Assembly: GCA_035501735.1 (NCBI GenBank)
Contig: DATJVR010000086.1
Location: 167,519-231,518 of the forward strand
Direction: 5' to 3'
Length of the DNA stretch: 64,000 nucleotides
From: PNAI01 sp035501735
GTDB taxonomy: Bacteria; Pseudomonadota; Alphaproteobacteria; Rhizobiales; Xanthobacteraceae
Within the stretch, counting starts at the first letter, position 1; every line of letters starts with the position of its first letter. Under the pieces are notes generated by a model that saw only the letters and a list, made by a program, of their open reading frames with translations, made no database searches and had not been told where the DNA came from. This document shows, piece after piece, positions 1 to 8,267 of the stretch. The position numbers and the translations under genes are program-made.

Positions 1-2
1 TG

Positions 3-323
3 CGCTGGTATTCCGACGCGGCCCTTACCGTCGTGCTGGCGACCAAGGGATATCCGGGCAGTTATGCCAACGGCTCAGTTATCGAGGGCCTCGATGCCGC
101 GGCCGCGATCGAAGGGGTGGAAATCTTCCACGCCGGCACCAAGGCGGAAGCCGGCCGCATTGTCGCCAACGGCGGCCGTGTGCTCAATGTCAGCGCCCTT
201 GGCCGCACCGTCGGTGAGGCGGCGGCGCGCGCCTACACCGCGGTGGATAAGATACGCTGGCCAGAAGGCTTCTGTAGGCGGGATATTGGCTGGCAGGCCA
301 TCAAGCGGGAAAAAGCGCGCTGA
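3..323 (+). CDS. purD: Phosphoribosylamine-glycine ligase (GARS), C-terminal part
   Basis: The gene begins before the window; about 106 C-terminal residues are visible. PurD joins glycine to 5-phosphoribosylamine using ATP in purine synthesis. The visible part has the end of the ATP-grasp fold (WYSDAALTVVLA) and the C-terminal GARS domain, with the family signature KGYPGSY and the stretch VLNVSALG near the tail, and it ends at the normal length with WPEGFCRRDIGWQA. The next gene starts 14 nt after the stop on the same strand, so the two may be co-transcribed. Identification is firm; only the N-terminal portion cannot be judged. Confidence 0.95.
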   Translation, partial: RWYSDAALTVVLATKGYPGSYANGSVIEGLDAAAAIEGVEIFHAGTKAEAGRIVANGGRVLNVSALGRTVGEAAARAYTAVDKIRWPEGFCRRDIGWQAIKREKAR

Positions 324-337
324 GGCCGGGGGCGTTG

Positions 338-997
338 ATGCATCCAGTGCTGCGGCTCTACGAAGATACGTTCAACAATACGGCCGGCGAAGTTCGCTTG
401 CCGGCGCTGCCGCGCATGATCTTCGTCGTGCACGGTTCGATTTCGATCGCTGGCCGCGCCTATACGGACGGGGAAGCCTGGCATAGCGAATCTACCGTAA
501 CGTTGATCCCCGGAAAGACCGGCGTGACCTGCTGGCGATGGGAGCTTTCTCTTGGCGATGCGGCCGGCGTCGTTCCGGTCGGCCCGGGAATTCTGTCGCG
601 CGAGAAGCTTTCGGCGCTGCTCGAGACCATCCCGAAGGGCGAGCTTCTGATGCGCGGCGACAGCGTGGCATTCCCGCCCGGCGGCTGCGCCTATCTCCAC
701 ACCCACCAGGGCCCCGGTATCCGCTGCCTGATCGAAGGCGGCATCCGCATCGACGCCCATGGCCGCTCGACATGTCACGGCCCTGGCGCTGCCTGGTATG
801 AATCCGGCCCCGATCCGGTGTTCGCGCAAGCTGCTGCCGATCGGCCGAGCCGCTTCATTCGCGTCATGATTTTGCCGCGCTCACTCATCGGCAAGAGCTC
901 GCTCCAGCTCGTCAACGAGGAAGACAAGAGCAAACCGCGCGCCCAGCAATACAAGATATACGTTGATGCGCCGATCGCTCGGCCGGGGGCACGATGA
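338..997 (+). CDS. Cupin-like hypothetical protein
   Basis: This is a 219-residue protein of unknown specific function. A TTG lies directly in front of the ATG at 338; the ATG is chosen because a GGGGG run sits about 6 nt upstream. The middle has beta-rich cupin-like features: a PGGCAYLHTHQGPGIR segment with paired histidines that could bind a metal, followed by an IEGGIRID strand and a WYESGPDPV segment, as in small beta-barrel metalloproteins. No signal peptide is seen. It follows purD closely and converges on the thiamine-diphosphate enzyme gene with a gap of about 10 bp. The cupin assignment rests on pattern only. Confidence 0.7.
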   Translation: MHPVLRLYEDTFNNTAGEVRLPALPRMIFVVHGSISIAGRAYTDGEAWHSESTVTLIPGKTGVTCWRWELSLGDAAGVVPVGPGILSREKLSALLETIPKGELLMRGDSVAFPPGGCAYLHTHQGPGIRCLIEGGIRIDAHGRSTCHGPGAAWYESGPDPVFAQAAADRPSRFIRVMILPRSLIGKSSLQLVNEEDKSKPRAQQYKIYVDAPIARPGAR

Positions 998-1007
998 AAT
1001 CCGCCCG

Positions 1008-2675
1008 CTAAAGCGGTTTGAAACTGCGGTCCATGTCCACGTCGATCAAGATTGAAGCGCCGTCTTTCAGACCCTTCGCGATCAGATCGGTTGCATCTTT
1101 CACCGTCTTGGCGCGCACCGCTTCGATCCCGAACGACCTCGCCAGCGAAACGAAATCCACCGCCGGATCGTTCAGCTCCATCCCGACATAGGTGTCGGCC
1201 TGCTCGGCAAGTCCGCGCAGCGCCACGATGCGCTGCTTCAGAATCCGATAGCTTGTGTTGTTGAGGATCACCCACACGACCGGCACTTTGTAGCGTGCGG
1301 CGGTCCAAAGGCCCTGCGCGGTGTAGAGCGCGCTGCCGTCGCCGACGAGCGCAAGCACGGGCCGATCGGGCAGCGCGAGCTTTGCTCCGATCGCCGCCGG
1401 CAAGCCCCAACCGATGCCGCCGCCGCGCAAGCCGAAATAACTCTGCGGGTCGTCGCTGCGGATGAGCTGGCGGATTCCGGGCGCCGACGATAAGGCCTCC
1501 TCGATCACGACGGCGTCAGCGGGCAAGATTTCCCCGATTGCTGCAAGCAGAGCGAGCGGTTGCACCGGTGTTCTGCCCGCGAGTGAACGCGCCTTTTCCT
1601 TGAGCGCCGCGCGCTCAACGCGGATCGTTTCGCTCGCCGATTTCAGCCGCGCCGCAGCGGCCGTTCGCGCTTCGGCTGTCATGCGCGCGTGGACTGCGGC
1701 AGTTATCTCCGGGAGCGTCGCCTTGGGATCGCCGAGGATCGCCGCCTTTGCCGGATAATTCTTTCCGATCTCCCACGGGTCGGTATCGAGATGGATTAGG
1801 GAGAGTCCGGGTGGCATGGGATCGACAGCGGATGGAAGCGATAGAGTGAACAGATCGCCGCCGACAGAAAACAAAAGGTCATGCTGCTCGAGCGCCTTGC
1901 GCACTTCCGGAGCGGTCCGCACCATCGCGCCACGAAACAAAGGGTGCGATGTTGGGAACGATGCCGTACTCGGCACGAACTCGGTCCATACCGGCGCGCC
2001 CAATAGCTCCGCAAGCACGACAATTTCCGCGTGGGCACGGCTTTGCGCCACGGCATCGCCGGCGATGATGACGGGCCGCGCGGCCTGCGCCAACAGCTCC
2101 GCCGCCGCGGCGATCGCCTCAACGTCCCCGCGCAAGCGCGGCGCGACGCGCGTCGGCTCGAGCAGCGCGAGCTCGGCTTCGTTCTTGAGGATGTCGCCTG
2201 GAAGGGCGAGGAACACGGGCCCGGTTGGCGGCGCGAGCGCGGTCTTGGCCGCGCGATGCACCATGCGGGGAAGATCCGCGATTCGGTCAACCTGCGCCGA
2301 CCATTTCACAAACGGTCGCGCAAGCGTCGCCAGATCGGCCGAAAGAATGGGCTCGGTGACGAGATAGTCCGTGTCCTGCTGACCTGCCGTCACCAATACC
2401 GGCGCGCCTGCCTTCTGCGCGTCATAAAGCATTCCCATGGCGTTTCCGAGACCGGGCGCGACGTGCAGATTGAGGACTGCGAGCGCGCCTTTCGCCTGTG
2501 CATAGCCGTCCGCCATCGCCATCAGCGCGGCTTCCTGCAGGCCGAGCACGTAGCGCAAATCGTTTTCCACCGCGAACGCGTCCATTAGCGGCAATTCGGT
2601 GGTGCCGGGATTGCCAAATACGATCTCGACGCCTTCCTGCTTGAGCAGTTCGAGGAAGGCGCGTTTTCCGGACAT
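1008..2675 (-). CDS. Thiamine-diphosphate-dependent enzyme, benzoylformate decarboxylase/acetolactate synthase type
   Basis: The 555-residue protein has the three-domain layout of ThDP enzymes. The N-terminal pyrimidine-binding domain starts MSGKRAFLELL and has GNPGTTELP and the ThDP-activating glutamate in LQEAALMAMADGYA. A central domain has PVIIAGDAV. The C-terminal pyrophosphate-binding domain has the GDGS...NN motif (GDGSALYTAQ, then VILNNTSY). N-terminal GNPGTTE resembles benzoylformate decarboxylases (MdlC) more than acetolactate synthases, but the substrate cannot be read from sequence. The open frame continues far upstream to about 3911, but that stretch is antisense to the phosphotransferase gene, so the ATG at 2675 is taken as the start. 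It is divergent from that phosphotransferase gene. Confidence 0.9.
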   Translation of the reverse strand: MSGKRAFLELLKQEGVEIVFGNPGTTELPLMDAFAVENDLRYVLGLQEAALMAMADGYAQAKGALAVLNLHVAPGLGNAMGMLYDAQKAGAPVLVTAGQQDTDYLVTEPILSADLATLARPFVKWSAQVDRIADLPRMVHRAAKTALAPPTGPVFLALPGDILKNEAELALLEPTRVAPRLRGDVEAIAAAAELLAQAARPVIIAGDAVAQSRAHAEIVVLAELLGAPVWTEFVPSTASFPTSHPLFRGAMVRTAPEVRKALEQHDLLFSVGGDLFTLSLPSAVDPMPPGLSLIHLDTDPWEIGKNYPAKAAILGDPKATLPEITAAVHARMTAEARTAAAARLKSASETIRVERAALKEKARSLAGRTPVQPLALLAAIGEILPADAVVIEEALSSAPGIRQLIRSDDPQSYFGLRGGGIGWGLPAAIGAKLALPDRPVLALVGDGSALYTAQGLWTAARYKVPVVWVILNNTSYRILKQRIVALRGLAEQADTYVGMELNDPAVDFVSLARSFGIEAVRAKTVKDATDLIAKGLKDGASILIDVDMDRSFKPL

Positions 2676-2795
2676 GACTGCCAAGATTGTCTCCAACGCA
2701 AGATTGCAGAGCCGAGTGCAGCGACCATACCGCAAGGACTGCGTTTTGGCCTGCCATATGGTATGCGCAATGACCAGCGCGAGCAAAATCAGACG

Positions 2796-3875
2796 ATGAC
2801 CGGGTTTGACCGCCAATCCGCATTTGCTGGCACCAAGGAAGTGGCCGAGCCGTTGCGTTTCGATGTGACGCGGCTGCAATCCTATTTGCAAAATCATATT
2901 GCTGGATTGTGCGGCCCCCTCGGCGTAAGCCAATTCAAGGGCGGGCAGTCGAACCCGACCTACCTTTTGACGACCCCGACGCGGCGTTACGTGCTCCGCC
3001 GCAAGCCGCCCGGCAGGTTGTTGCCGTCGGCCCACGCGGTCGACCGCGAGTTCCGCGTCATCAGCGCGCTGCATGCACAGAATTTTCCGGTCGCTGCCCC
3101 GGTGCACTACTGCACTGACGAGAGCATCGCCGGCACGCCGTTCTACATCATGAGCTTCGTCGAAGGCCGCGTGTTCTGGAATCCTGACATGCCCGGATCG
3201 AATCCCGCGGAGCGCGCGGCCGTCTACGACGCCATGAATGCCACGCTGGCGCGCCTGCATGGCTTCGATCCGGCCGCGATCGGTCTGGCGGATTTCGGGC
3301 GCGGGGAGAATTACGTCGGCCGCCAGGTCGAGCGTTGGTCGAAACAGTACCGCGCGTCCGAAACGCAAAAAATCGATGCCATGGAAAACCTGATCGCTTG
3401 GCTGCCGGCGCATCTTCCGCCCCCCGCATCGGTGCGGCTCGTGCATGGCGACTACCGGCTCGACAACCTGATCATCTCGCCCGACATGCCTAAAATTTGT
3501 GCTGTGCTCGACTGGGAACTGTCCACGCTCGGCGACCCGCTCGCCGATTTCACTTATCATCTGATGCAATGGCACATGCCGCGCTCCGACGCCGACACCG
3601 GCTCGCTCGTCGGCTGCGATCTCGCCGGTCTCGGCCTTCCGACGCGTGACGCCTATATCGACGCTTACGCCCGGCGCACGGGTCTCGATCCGCGGCCGCA
3701 TCTGCCGGTCTACCTCGCCTATAATTTCTTCCGTATCGCCGCTATTCTGCAGGGCATCGCCGGCCGCGTCCGCGACGGCACCGCGACCAGCGAACACGCG
3801 CACGCCAAGGCGCTGTTGGTCCGACCGCTTGCTGAAACCGCATGGGCTTTTGCCCGGGAGGCGAATGCGCGATGA
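2796..3875 (+). CDS. APH-family phosphotransferase (ACAD10/11-like)
   Basis: This is a kinase-like fold protein of about 359 residues, resembling the aminoglycoside phosphotransferase/choline kinase-like family found near acyl-CoA metabolism genes. Visible motifs are the early FKGGQSNPTYLL loop, YVLRRKPPG with the nucleotide-contacting lysine region, the catalytic-loop motif LVHGDYRLDNLI (Brenner-type HGDxxxxN), and VLDWELSTLGDPLAD with the metal-binding aspartate. An upstream ATG at 2763 in the same frame is possible; 2796 is preferred because homology-like sequence begins near there, though neither start has a strong ribosome site. Its stop overlaps the next gene (ATGA), so it is translationally coupled to the patatin gene. 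Confidence 0.88.
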   Translation: MTGFDRQSAFAGTKEVAEPLRFDVTRLQSYLQNHIAGLCGPLGVSQFKGGQSNPTYLLTTPTRRYVLRRKPPGRLLPSAHAVDREFRVISALHAQNFPVAAPVHYCTDESIAGTPFYIMSFVEGRVFWNPDMPGSNPAERAAVYDAMNATLARLHGFDPAAIGLADFGRGENYVGRQVERWSKQYRASETQKIDAMENLIAWLPAHLPPPASVRLVHGDYRLDNLIISPDMPKICAVLDWELSTLGDPLADFTYHLMQWHMPRSDADTGSLVGCDLAGLGLPTRDAYIDAYARRTGLDPRPHLPVYLAYNFFRIAAILQGIAGRVRDGTATSEHAHAKALLVRPLAETAWAFAREANAR

Positions 3876-4690
3876 AAACCATTGCACTCGCGCTCGGCGG
3901 TGGCGGTGCACGCGGCTACGCCCATATTGCCGTGCTCGAGGCGCTCGACGAGCTGGGAATAAAACCGGCCATCATCGCCGGCACTTCGATCGGCGCCCTG
4001 ATCGGCGCGGGTTACGCGACCGGCATGAGCGGCAAGGACATCCGCCGCTACGCGATCGGGCTTGCGCATAATCGCGCACGGGTCATGCGCAAGATGTATC
4101 GCTCGCGCGCCGGCCGGCTGCGCGCCATTTTCGGCGGCGGCTTTGGCGACGCCACCCGCCTCGACGGCGAAAAGCTCTGCGAGCAATTCCTGCCCGACGG
4201 ATTTCCCGACGATTTCGACGCGCTCGCCATTCCGTTGATCGTGGTGGCTTCCGATCTCTACAGCCGGCGCGAAGTCGTCCTCTCCTCGGGGTCGCTCAAG
4301 CGCGCCCTCGGCGCGTCCATCGCGCTGCCGACCATCATCCGCCCGGTCAACATCGAAGGTCGGATCTTGATAGACGGCGGCGCCACCAACCCGCTGCCGT
4401 TCGATCTTCTTCGCGGCCGAGCCGATCTGATCGTGGCGGTCGAGATTTCCGGGCCGCCGTCCGCCGACAAGCGCGATGTTCCCAACGCCGTCGAATGCCT
4501 CTACCAGACCGTGATGGTGATGACCCACTCGATCATCAGCGAGAAGCTAAAGCATGGTGCGCCCGATTTGCTGCTGCAGCCGAACGTCGGTTCGTTTCGC
4601 GCACTCGATTTTTTCTCAGCAAGCGCAATCCTGCGCGTGGCGGAGCCGATCAAGGATGAGCTCAAACGCCGGCTCGGTGAGCTGCTTTAG
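3872..4690 (+). CDS. Patatin-like phospholipase
   Basis: The 272-residue serine acyl hydrolase shows all patatin signatures: the oxyanion-hole glycine-rich stretch GGGGARGYAH near residues 9-18, the nucleophile elbow GTSIG near residues 36-40, and the partner aspartate in DGGATNP around residue 168. It would cleave acyl chains from (phospho)lipids; the true substrate is unknown. There is no signal peptide or membrane segment. The ATG at 3872 overlaps the stop of the phosphotransferase gene by 4 nt, so translational coupling is likely and an in-frame extension to 3842 is unnecessary. The final residues keep a typical RssA/YchK-type C-terminus. Confidence 0.92.
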   Translation: MKTIALALGGGGARGYAHIAVLEALDELGIKPAIIAGTSIGALIGAGYATGMSGKDIRRYAIGLAHNRARVMRKMYRSRAGRLRAIFGGGFGDATRLDGEKLCEQFLPDGFPDDFDALAIPLIVVASDLYSRREVVLSSGSLKRALGASIALPTIIRPVNIEGRILIDGGATNPLPFDLLRGRADLIVAVEISGPPSADKRDVPNAVECLYQTVMVMTHSIISEKLKHGAPDLLLQPNVGSFRALDFFSASAILRVAEPIKDELKRRLGELL

Positions 4691-4850
4691 GCATAAGAAT
4701 CAGCGCTCGAGCCGGACATGGTAAGTCCGTCATTTCCGCCATGATTAAACCACGATCCGATATCGATTAAAATTGCAGTGAATAAGACTGGAATTAATTT
4801 GGCGTCAGCATCGTAGAGTCGCGCCTGCAAAACGACAGAAGGCAGGCGTA

Positions 4851-5033
4851 ATGAACAACTCCACCATTGGCGTGCAAACCATAACGCCGACGACCGGCAC
4901 GCCGGCGCAGGATTCCAATCCAGCGCCCGACCGGAACGACAGCAGCAGTCGCGCCGACGCTCCACCGAGCACGACGCGCGTCAACGCGTCGCCCCCCGCC
5001 GGCACCGGCATGATCGTCGACAAGCTTGTCTGA
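4851..5033 (+). CDS. Small hypothetical protein (60 aa)
   Basis: A 60-residue, Thr/Ser/Pro/Ala-rich, probably disordered protein (starts MNNSTIGVQT, ends IVDKLV). A purine-rich stretch AAGGCAGG lies 5-12 nt upstream of the ATG. No domain is recognisable. It lies alone in the gap between the patatin gene and tadA; the 160 bp before it is comparatively A+T-rich and could hold its promoter. It could be spurious, but composition and ribosome site favour a real small gene. Confidence 0.5.
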   Translation: MNNSTIGVQTITPTTGTPAQDSNPAPDRNDSSSRADAPPSTTRVNASPPAGTGMIVDKLV

Positions 5034-5072
5034 TTGACATCAGCGCGACGCGACTTGTTGCCGCCTTGAAGT

Positions 5073-5519
5073 CTACTCCCGCCGCGCGGCAAAAAAGCCG
5101 CGCAGCAAGATCGCTGCTTCCTGCCCGTCTATTCCACCGTAAATTTCCGGCCGATGATGACAGGTCGGCGCCGCGAAGAAGCGCACGCCGTGTTCCACCG
5201 CGCCGCCCTTGGGATCTTCCGCTCCGAAATATAGCCTTCTGATGCGCGCGAACGAGATCGCCGCAGCGCACATGGCGCAAGGCTCGAGCGTGACGTAGAG
5301 GTCGCAGTCGGTGAGCCGCTCCGAGCCGATCGCCTGCGCCGCGAGACGGATCGCCAGCAGCTCGGCATGAGCCGTCGGATCCTTGTCGCGCAGCGTGCGG
5401 TTGCCGGCCTTCGCGATGACGCGACCGTCGCGCACGATCGCGCAGCCGACCGGCACCTCGCCGGCCTCGCGCGCCGCGCGTCCCTCGTCCAGCGCAACTT
5501 CCATGAACGACTTTGCCAT
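5073..5519 (-). CDS. tadA: tRNA-specific adenosine-34 deaminase
   Basis: The 148-residue zinc deaminase converts A34 to inosine in tRNA-Arg(ACG). It carries the cytidine-deaminase-fold signatures: the zinc and catalytic motif THAELLA (His-Ala-Glu) near residues 53-59 and PCAMCAAAI near residue 83, plus the VPVGC substrate-pocket strand and the RLYFGAEDPKGGA segment typical of TadA. It is divergent from rluB; their starts lie about 50 bp apart, so they share a short regulatory region. Length is normal for the family. Confidence 0.95.
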   Translation of the reverse strand: MAKSFMEVALDEGRAAREAGEVPVGCAIVRDGRVIAKAGNRTLRDKDPTAHAELLAIRLAAQAIGSERLTDCDLYVTLEPCAMCAAAISFARIRRLYFGAEDPKGGAVEHGVRFFAAPTCHHRPEIYGGIDGQEAAILLRGFFAARRE

Positions 5520-5572
5520 GTTCTGTGTATAAAGGCGCGAATGCCCGGCATAAAGCCGGGCGGGGAAACGAC

Positions 5573-6637
5573 ATGACCGAGCAAAACACCGGCCTCAAAG
5601 GCGGCATGCAGCACCGCGGCCGCAAATTTCGCGGCAAGCGGCTGAAAACGACGCTGCCCCGGCCCGAACTAGTGCAGATAGCTTCGCCGCCGAAGGCCTC
5701 CGAACGCATCGCCAAGGCGATCGCGCGCGCCGGTCTTTGCTCGCGCCGCGAGGCGGAAGCCTGGATTGCGGCCGGCCGCGTCGCGGTCAACGACGCGGTG
5801 ATTGCCTCGCCCGCTCTCAATGTGACGCCGCAGGACCGCATCAGCGTGGACGGCAGGCCCCTGCCCACACGCGAGCGAACCCGCCTGTTCCTGTTCCACA
5901 AGCCGCGCGGATTGCTTACCACCAGCGCCGATCCGCAAGGGCGGCCCACGATCTTCGGCGCGCTCTCGAAGGACCTGCCGCGCCTCATCAGTGTCGGCCG
6001 CCTCGATCTCAACACCGAAGGCCTGTTGCTGCTGACCAATGACGGCGGGCTTGCCCGCGCCCTCGAACTGCCATCGACCGGCTGGCTGCGGCGCTATCGC
6101 GTACGCGCCCACGGCCAAGTGACGCAGGCGCAGCTCGACATCCTGCGGCGGGGTATCACGGTCGACGGAATCCAATATGGAGCGATCGAGGCGACGCTGG
6201 AACACGCCTCCGGCTCGAATGTATGGCTTAACTTTTCCATGCGCGAGGGCAAGAACCGCGAGGTGAAGAATGTTTTGGGCGCGCTTGGTCTGCAGGTGAA
6301 CCGGCTGATCCGCACGTCGTTCGGCCCGTTCCAGCTTGGCGATTTGCCGCCCGGCGCGGTGATCGAGGTGAAAACGCGGACTTTGCGCGATCAGCTCGGT
6401 GAACGCCTGATCGCGCTCTCGGGCGCGAATTTCTCCGCGCCGGTGATGAAGCGCGACGATCTGACCCTCCCGCTGCGCGAAGGTGGGGAAGGTCGGCTGG
6501 CGACGCGGAGCGATGGAAACCGGGGTGGGTTTCCCCCACCCCCGACCCCTTCCCGCCACGCGCTGCGCACGCGGGGGGAGGGGGGTCCGCGCCGCGATCA
6601 CGACGGACGCGCGCAAAAGCGCAAGCGAGAGCGCTGA
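5573..6637 (+). CDS. rluB: Ribosomal large subunit pseudouridine synthase B
   Basis: The protein (354 aa) modifies 23S rRNA. An S4 RNA-binding domain (ERIAKAIARAGLCSRREAEAWI) is followed by a RsuA/RluB-type catalytic domain with the active-site aspartate in VGRLDLNTEGLLLL and the FHKPRGLLTT and EGKNREVKNVL motifs. The start at 5573 is chosen because GGGGAAAC lies just upstream; a longer frame beginning at 5513 reads into the promoter region. The last 50 or so residues (GGEGRLATRS...PPPTPSRHALRTRGEGG) come from a GC-rich palindromic element that reads in frame. The stop overlaps the rsmD start (TGATG). Confidence 0.93.
   Translation: MTEQNTGLKGGMQHRGRKFRGKRLKTTLPRPELVQIASPPKASERIAKAIARAGLCSRREAEAWIAAGRVAVNDAVIASPALNVTPQDRISVDGRPLPTRERTRLFLFHKPRGLLTTSADPQGRPTIFGALSKDLPRLISVGRLDLNTEGLLLLTNDGGLARALELPSTGWLRRYRVRAHGQVTQAQLDILRRGITVDGIQYGAIEATLEHASGSNVWLNFSMREGKNREVKNVLGALGLQVNRLIRTSFGPFQLGDLPPGAVIEVKTRTLRDQLGERLIALSGANFSAPVMKRDDLTLPLREGGEGRLATRSDGNRGGFPPPPTPSRHALRTRGEGGPRRDHDGRAQKRKRER
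6462..6588. repeat. GC-rich palindromic repeat element inside the rluB tail
   Basis: The stretch is extremely C/G-biased and contains complementary arms: CTCCCGCTGCGCGAAGG on the left and a CACGCG-CTGCGCACGCG-GGGGGAGG run on the right, with an internal GGGTGGG-TTTCCCCCACCC hairpin. This looks like the short repeated palindromic elements scattered in rhizobial genomes. It lies within the C-terminal coding part of rluB and keeps the frame open. A shorter related CCCCGCTGCGCGGGG hairpin occurs in uvrB at 62192-62212. Confidence 0.65.
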
Positions 6638-7194
6638 TGCGCATCGTTGGCGGGCGATTGCGCGGGCGCATGCTCAAGCCGCCACAGTCGCAAGCCATCA
6701 GGCCGACCGCCGATCGCCTGCGCGAGTCGCTGTTCAACATTTTGGCGCACGGCTATGGCGATCCCGTCAGCGGCGCGCGCGTGCTAGATCTCTTCGCCGG
6801 GACTGGCGCGCTTGGGCTCGAAGCGCTGTCGCGTGGCGCGAGCTTCGCGCTGTTCGTCGACAATGGCGCCGAAGCCCGCGCCCTGATCCGTGCCAATGTT
6901 GAAGCGCTCGGCCTGGGCGGGGTATCGCGTATCTTTCGCCGCGACAGCACGCATCTTGGCGCCGCGCACCCAATGGAACCGTTCGGGCTCGTGTTCCTCG
7001 ATCCGCCTTACGGCCAAGGCCTCGCCGAGAAAGCCATTGCGTCGGCGCGCGAAGGCGGTTGGCTCTCACCCGACGCACTGATCGTTGTCGAGGAGGCAAC
7101 GGGCGCCTTCAAGGCGCCTGCCGGATTCACGGAAATCGAACGGCGCCCCTACGACGACACCGAGCTGATTGTCCTGCGCCCGCCGCCGCCGTGA
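6637..7194 (+). CDS. rsmD: 16S rRNA (guanine(966)-N(2))-methyltransferase
   Basis: A 185-residue SAM-dependent methyltransferase. It begins MRIVGGRLRGR, as RsmD proteins do, and has RPTADRLRESLFNIL, the SAM-binding motif DLFAGTGALGLEAL, and the catalytic motif LDPPYG. It methylates G966 of 16S rRNA on the 30S subunit. The ATG overlaps the rluB stop, so the two rRNA-modification genes form a coupled pair. It is tail-to-tail with the Bug-family gene at 7196, with 1 bp between them. Confidence 0.94.
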   Translation: MRIVGGRLRGRMLKPPQSQAIRPTADRLRESLFNILAHGYGDPVSGARVLDLFAGTGALGLEALSRGASFALFVDNGAEARALIRANVEALGLGGVSRIFRRDSTHLGAAHPMEPFGLVFLDPPYGQGLAEKAIASAREGGWLSPDALIVVEEATGAFKAPAGFTEIERRPYDDTELIVLRPPPP

Positions 7195-7195
7195 C

Positions 7196-8179
7196 TTACT
7201 GCTGCTCGATGCCGGCCGTTTTGACCACTTTGGTCCAGCGCTCGATCTCCGCCGGGACGAATTTTTCCAGATAGGCCGGCGTTCGGCGCTCCGGCGGCAC
7301 GATTTCGAGGCCGAGTTCCTGCAGCCGCTTGTGGATGGCGGGATCATCAACCGTGTCGCTCATCGCCTTGTTGAGCTTTGCAACGATCGGCGCAGGCGTT
7401 CCGGGCGGCAGGAAAAACGCATTCCACACGGTCGCTGCCACGCCGGGGAGACCCTGCTCGCCGCTGGTGGCCAGATCGGGAATGATCGACACGCGCGCGT
7501 CCGCCATCACGGCGATGCCTTTGACGGTGTTCTGCTTCGCCTGCGCCGCGCCGGTCTGGATGGTCGCGCACATGTAGTCGATGCGCCCGCCGATCACGTC
7601 CTGCATCGCCGGATTTTCTCCGCGATAAGGAACATGCGTGACATTGACGCCCATCGCCATGTTCAGCAGCACGCAGGGCAGATGCGTGCCCGATCCGACG
7701 CCGGCCGAGCCGAACTGCATCTTGGCCTGGTGCTCCTTCACATACGCGATGAATTCCTTGAGATTGTTTACCGGCAAATCCTTGCGCGCGATCAGGATGC
7801 GCGGCGATTCCGTCACCAGGCCGACCGGCTGGAAATCGGTGGCTGCGTTGTACATCGGCTTCTTGTAAAGAGCCTGGCTGAACGCATGCGTACCCGAATT
7901 GCCGATCAGGAAAGTGTAACCGTCGGGCGGCGATTTGGCCACGCGCGCGGTTCCGGCCTGGCCCGCAGCCGCGCCGACATTTTCGATCACGATCGTCTGC
8001 CCGAGCAGCTCGCTCATGCGCTGTGCCTGGATGCGGGCGCTGACATCGACGCCGCCGCCGGCCGCGAACGGCACGATGAGGGTCATCGGATGGCTGGGCC
8101 AATCCTGCGCGGTTGCAGGCGTCCCGCAAGCCAAGCTCGCCACGAGCCCGGCCGACACAACGATCAAGATTTTACGCAT
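7196..8179 (-). CDS. Tripartite tricarboxylate transporter substrate-binding protein (Bug/TctC family)
   Basis: A 327-residue periplasmic binding protein. An N-terminal signal peptide (MRKILIVVSAGLVASLACG, cut likely after PATAQ) leads into the Bug-family hallmark PMTLIVPFAAGGGVDVSAR, then GTHAFSQAL and AGVGSGTHLP, and the domain ends with the usual EIERWTKVVKTAGIE helix. The start at 8179 has GGGAGA about 5 nt upstream. No membrane components (TctA/TctB) are adjacent, which is common because these proteins are often encoded as orphans. The ligand is unknown, probably a small carboxylate. Confidence 0.9.
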   Translation of the reverse strand: MRKILIVVSAGLVASLACGTPATAQDWPSHPMTLIVPFAAGGGVDVSARIQAQRMSELLGQTIVIENVGAAAGQAGTARVAKSPPDGYTFLIGNSGTHAFSQALYKKPMYNAATDFQPVGLVTESPRILIARKDLPVNNLKEFIAYVKEHQAKMQFGSAGVGSGTHLPCVLLNMAMGVNVTHVPYRGENPAMQDVIGGRIDYMCATIQTGAAQAKQNTVKGIAVMADARVSIIPDLATSGEQGLPGVAATVWNAFFLPPGTPAPIVAKLNKAMSDTVDDPAIHKRLQELGLEIVPPERRTPAYLEKFVPAEIERWTKVVKTAGIEQQ

Positions 8180-8267
8180 GATGATCTCCCTGACGGCCCC
8201 ACAGTCGCGCCCCTTTCGCGCCGGATCAAGCCACATTTTTGCTGCGAGTTTGCGTCCGAAAGCCGCG

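Noticed and set aside
2676..3911. Upstream extension of the thiamine-diphosphate enzyme frame to give a 967-residue protein
   Set aside because: The extra 400 residues are antisense to the phosphotransferase gene and have no domain; the enzyme's conserved N-terminus starts at 2675.
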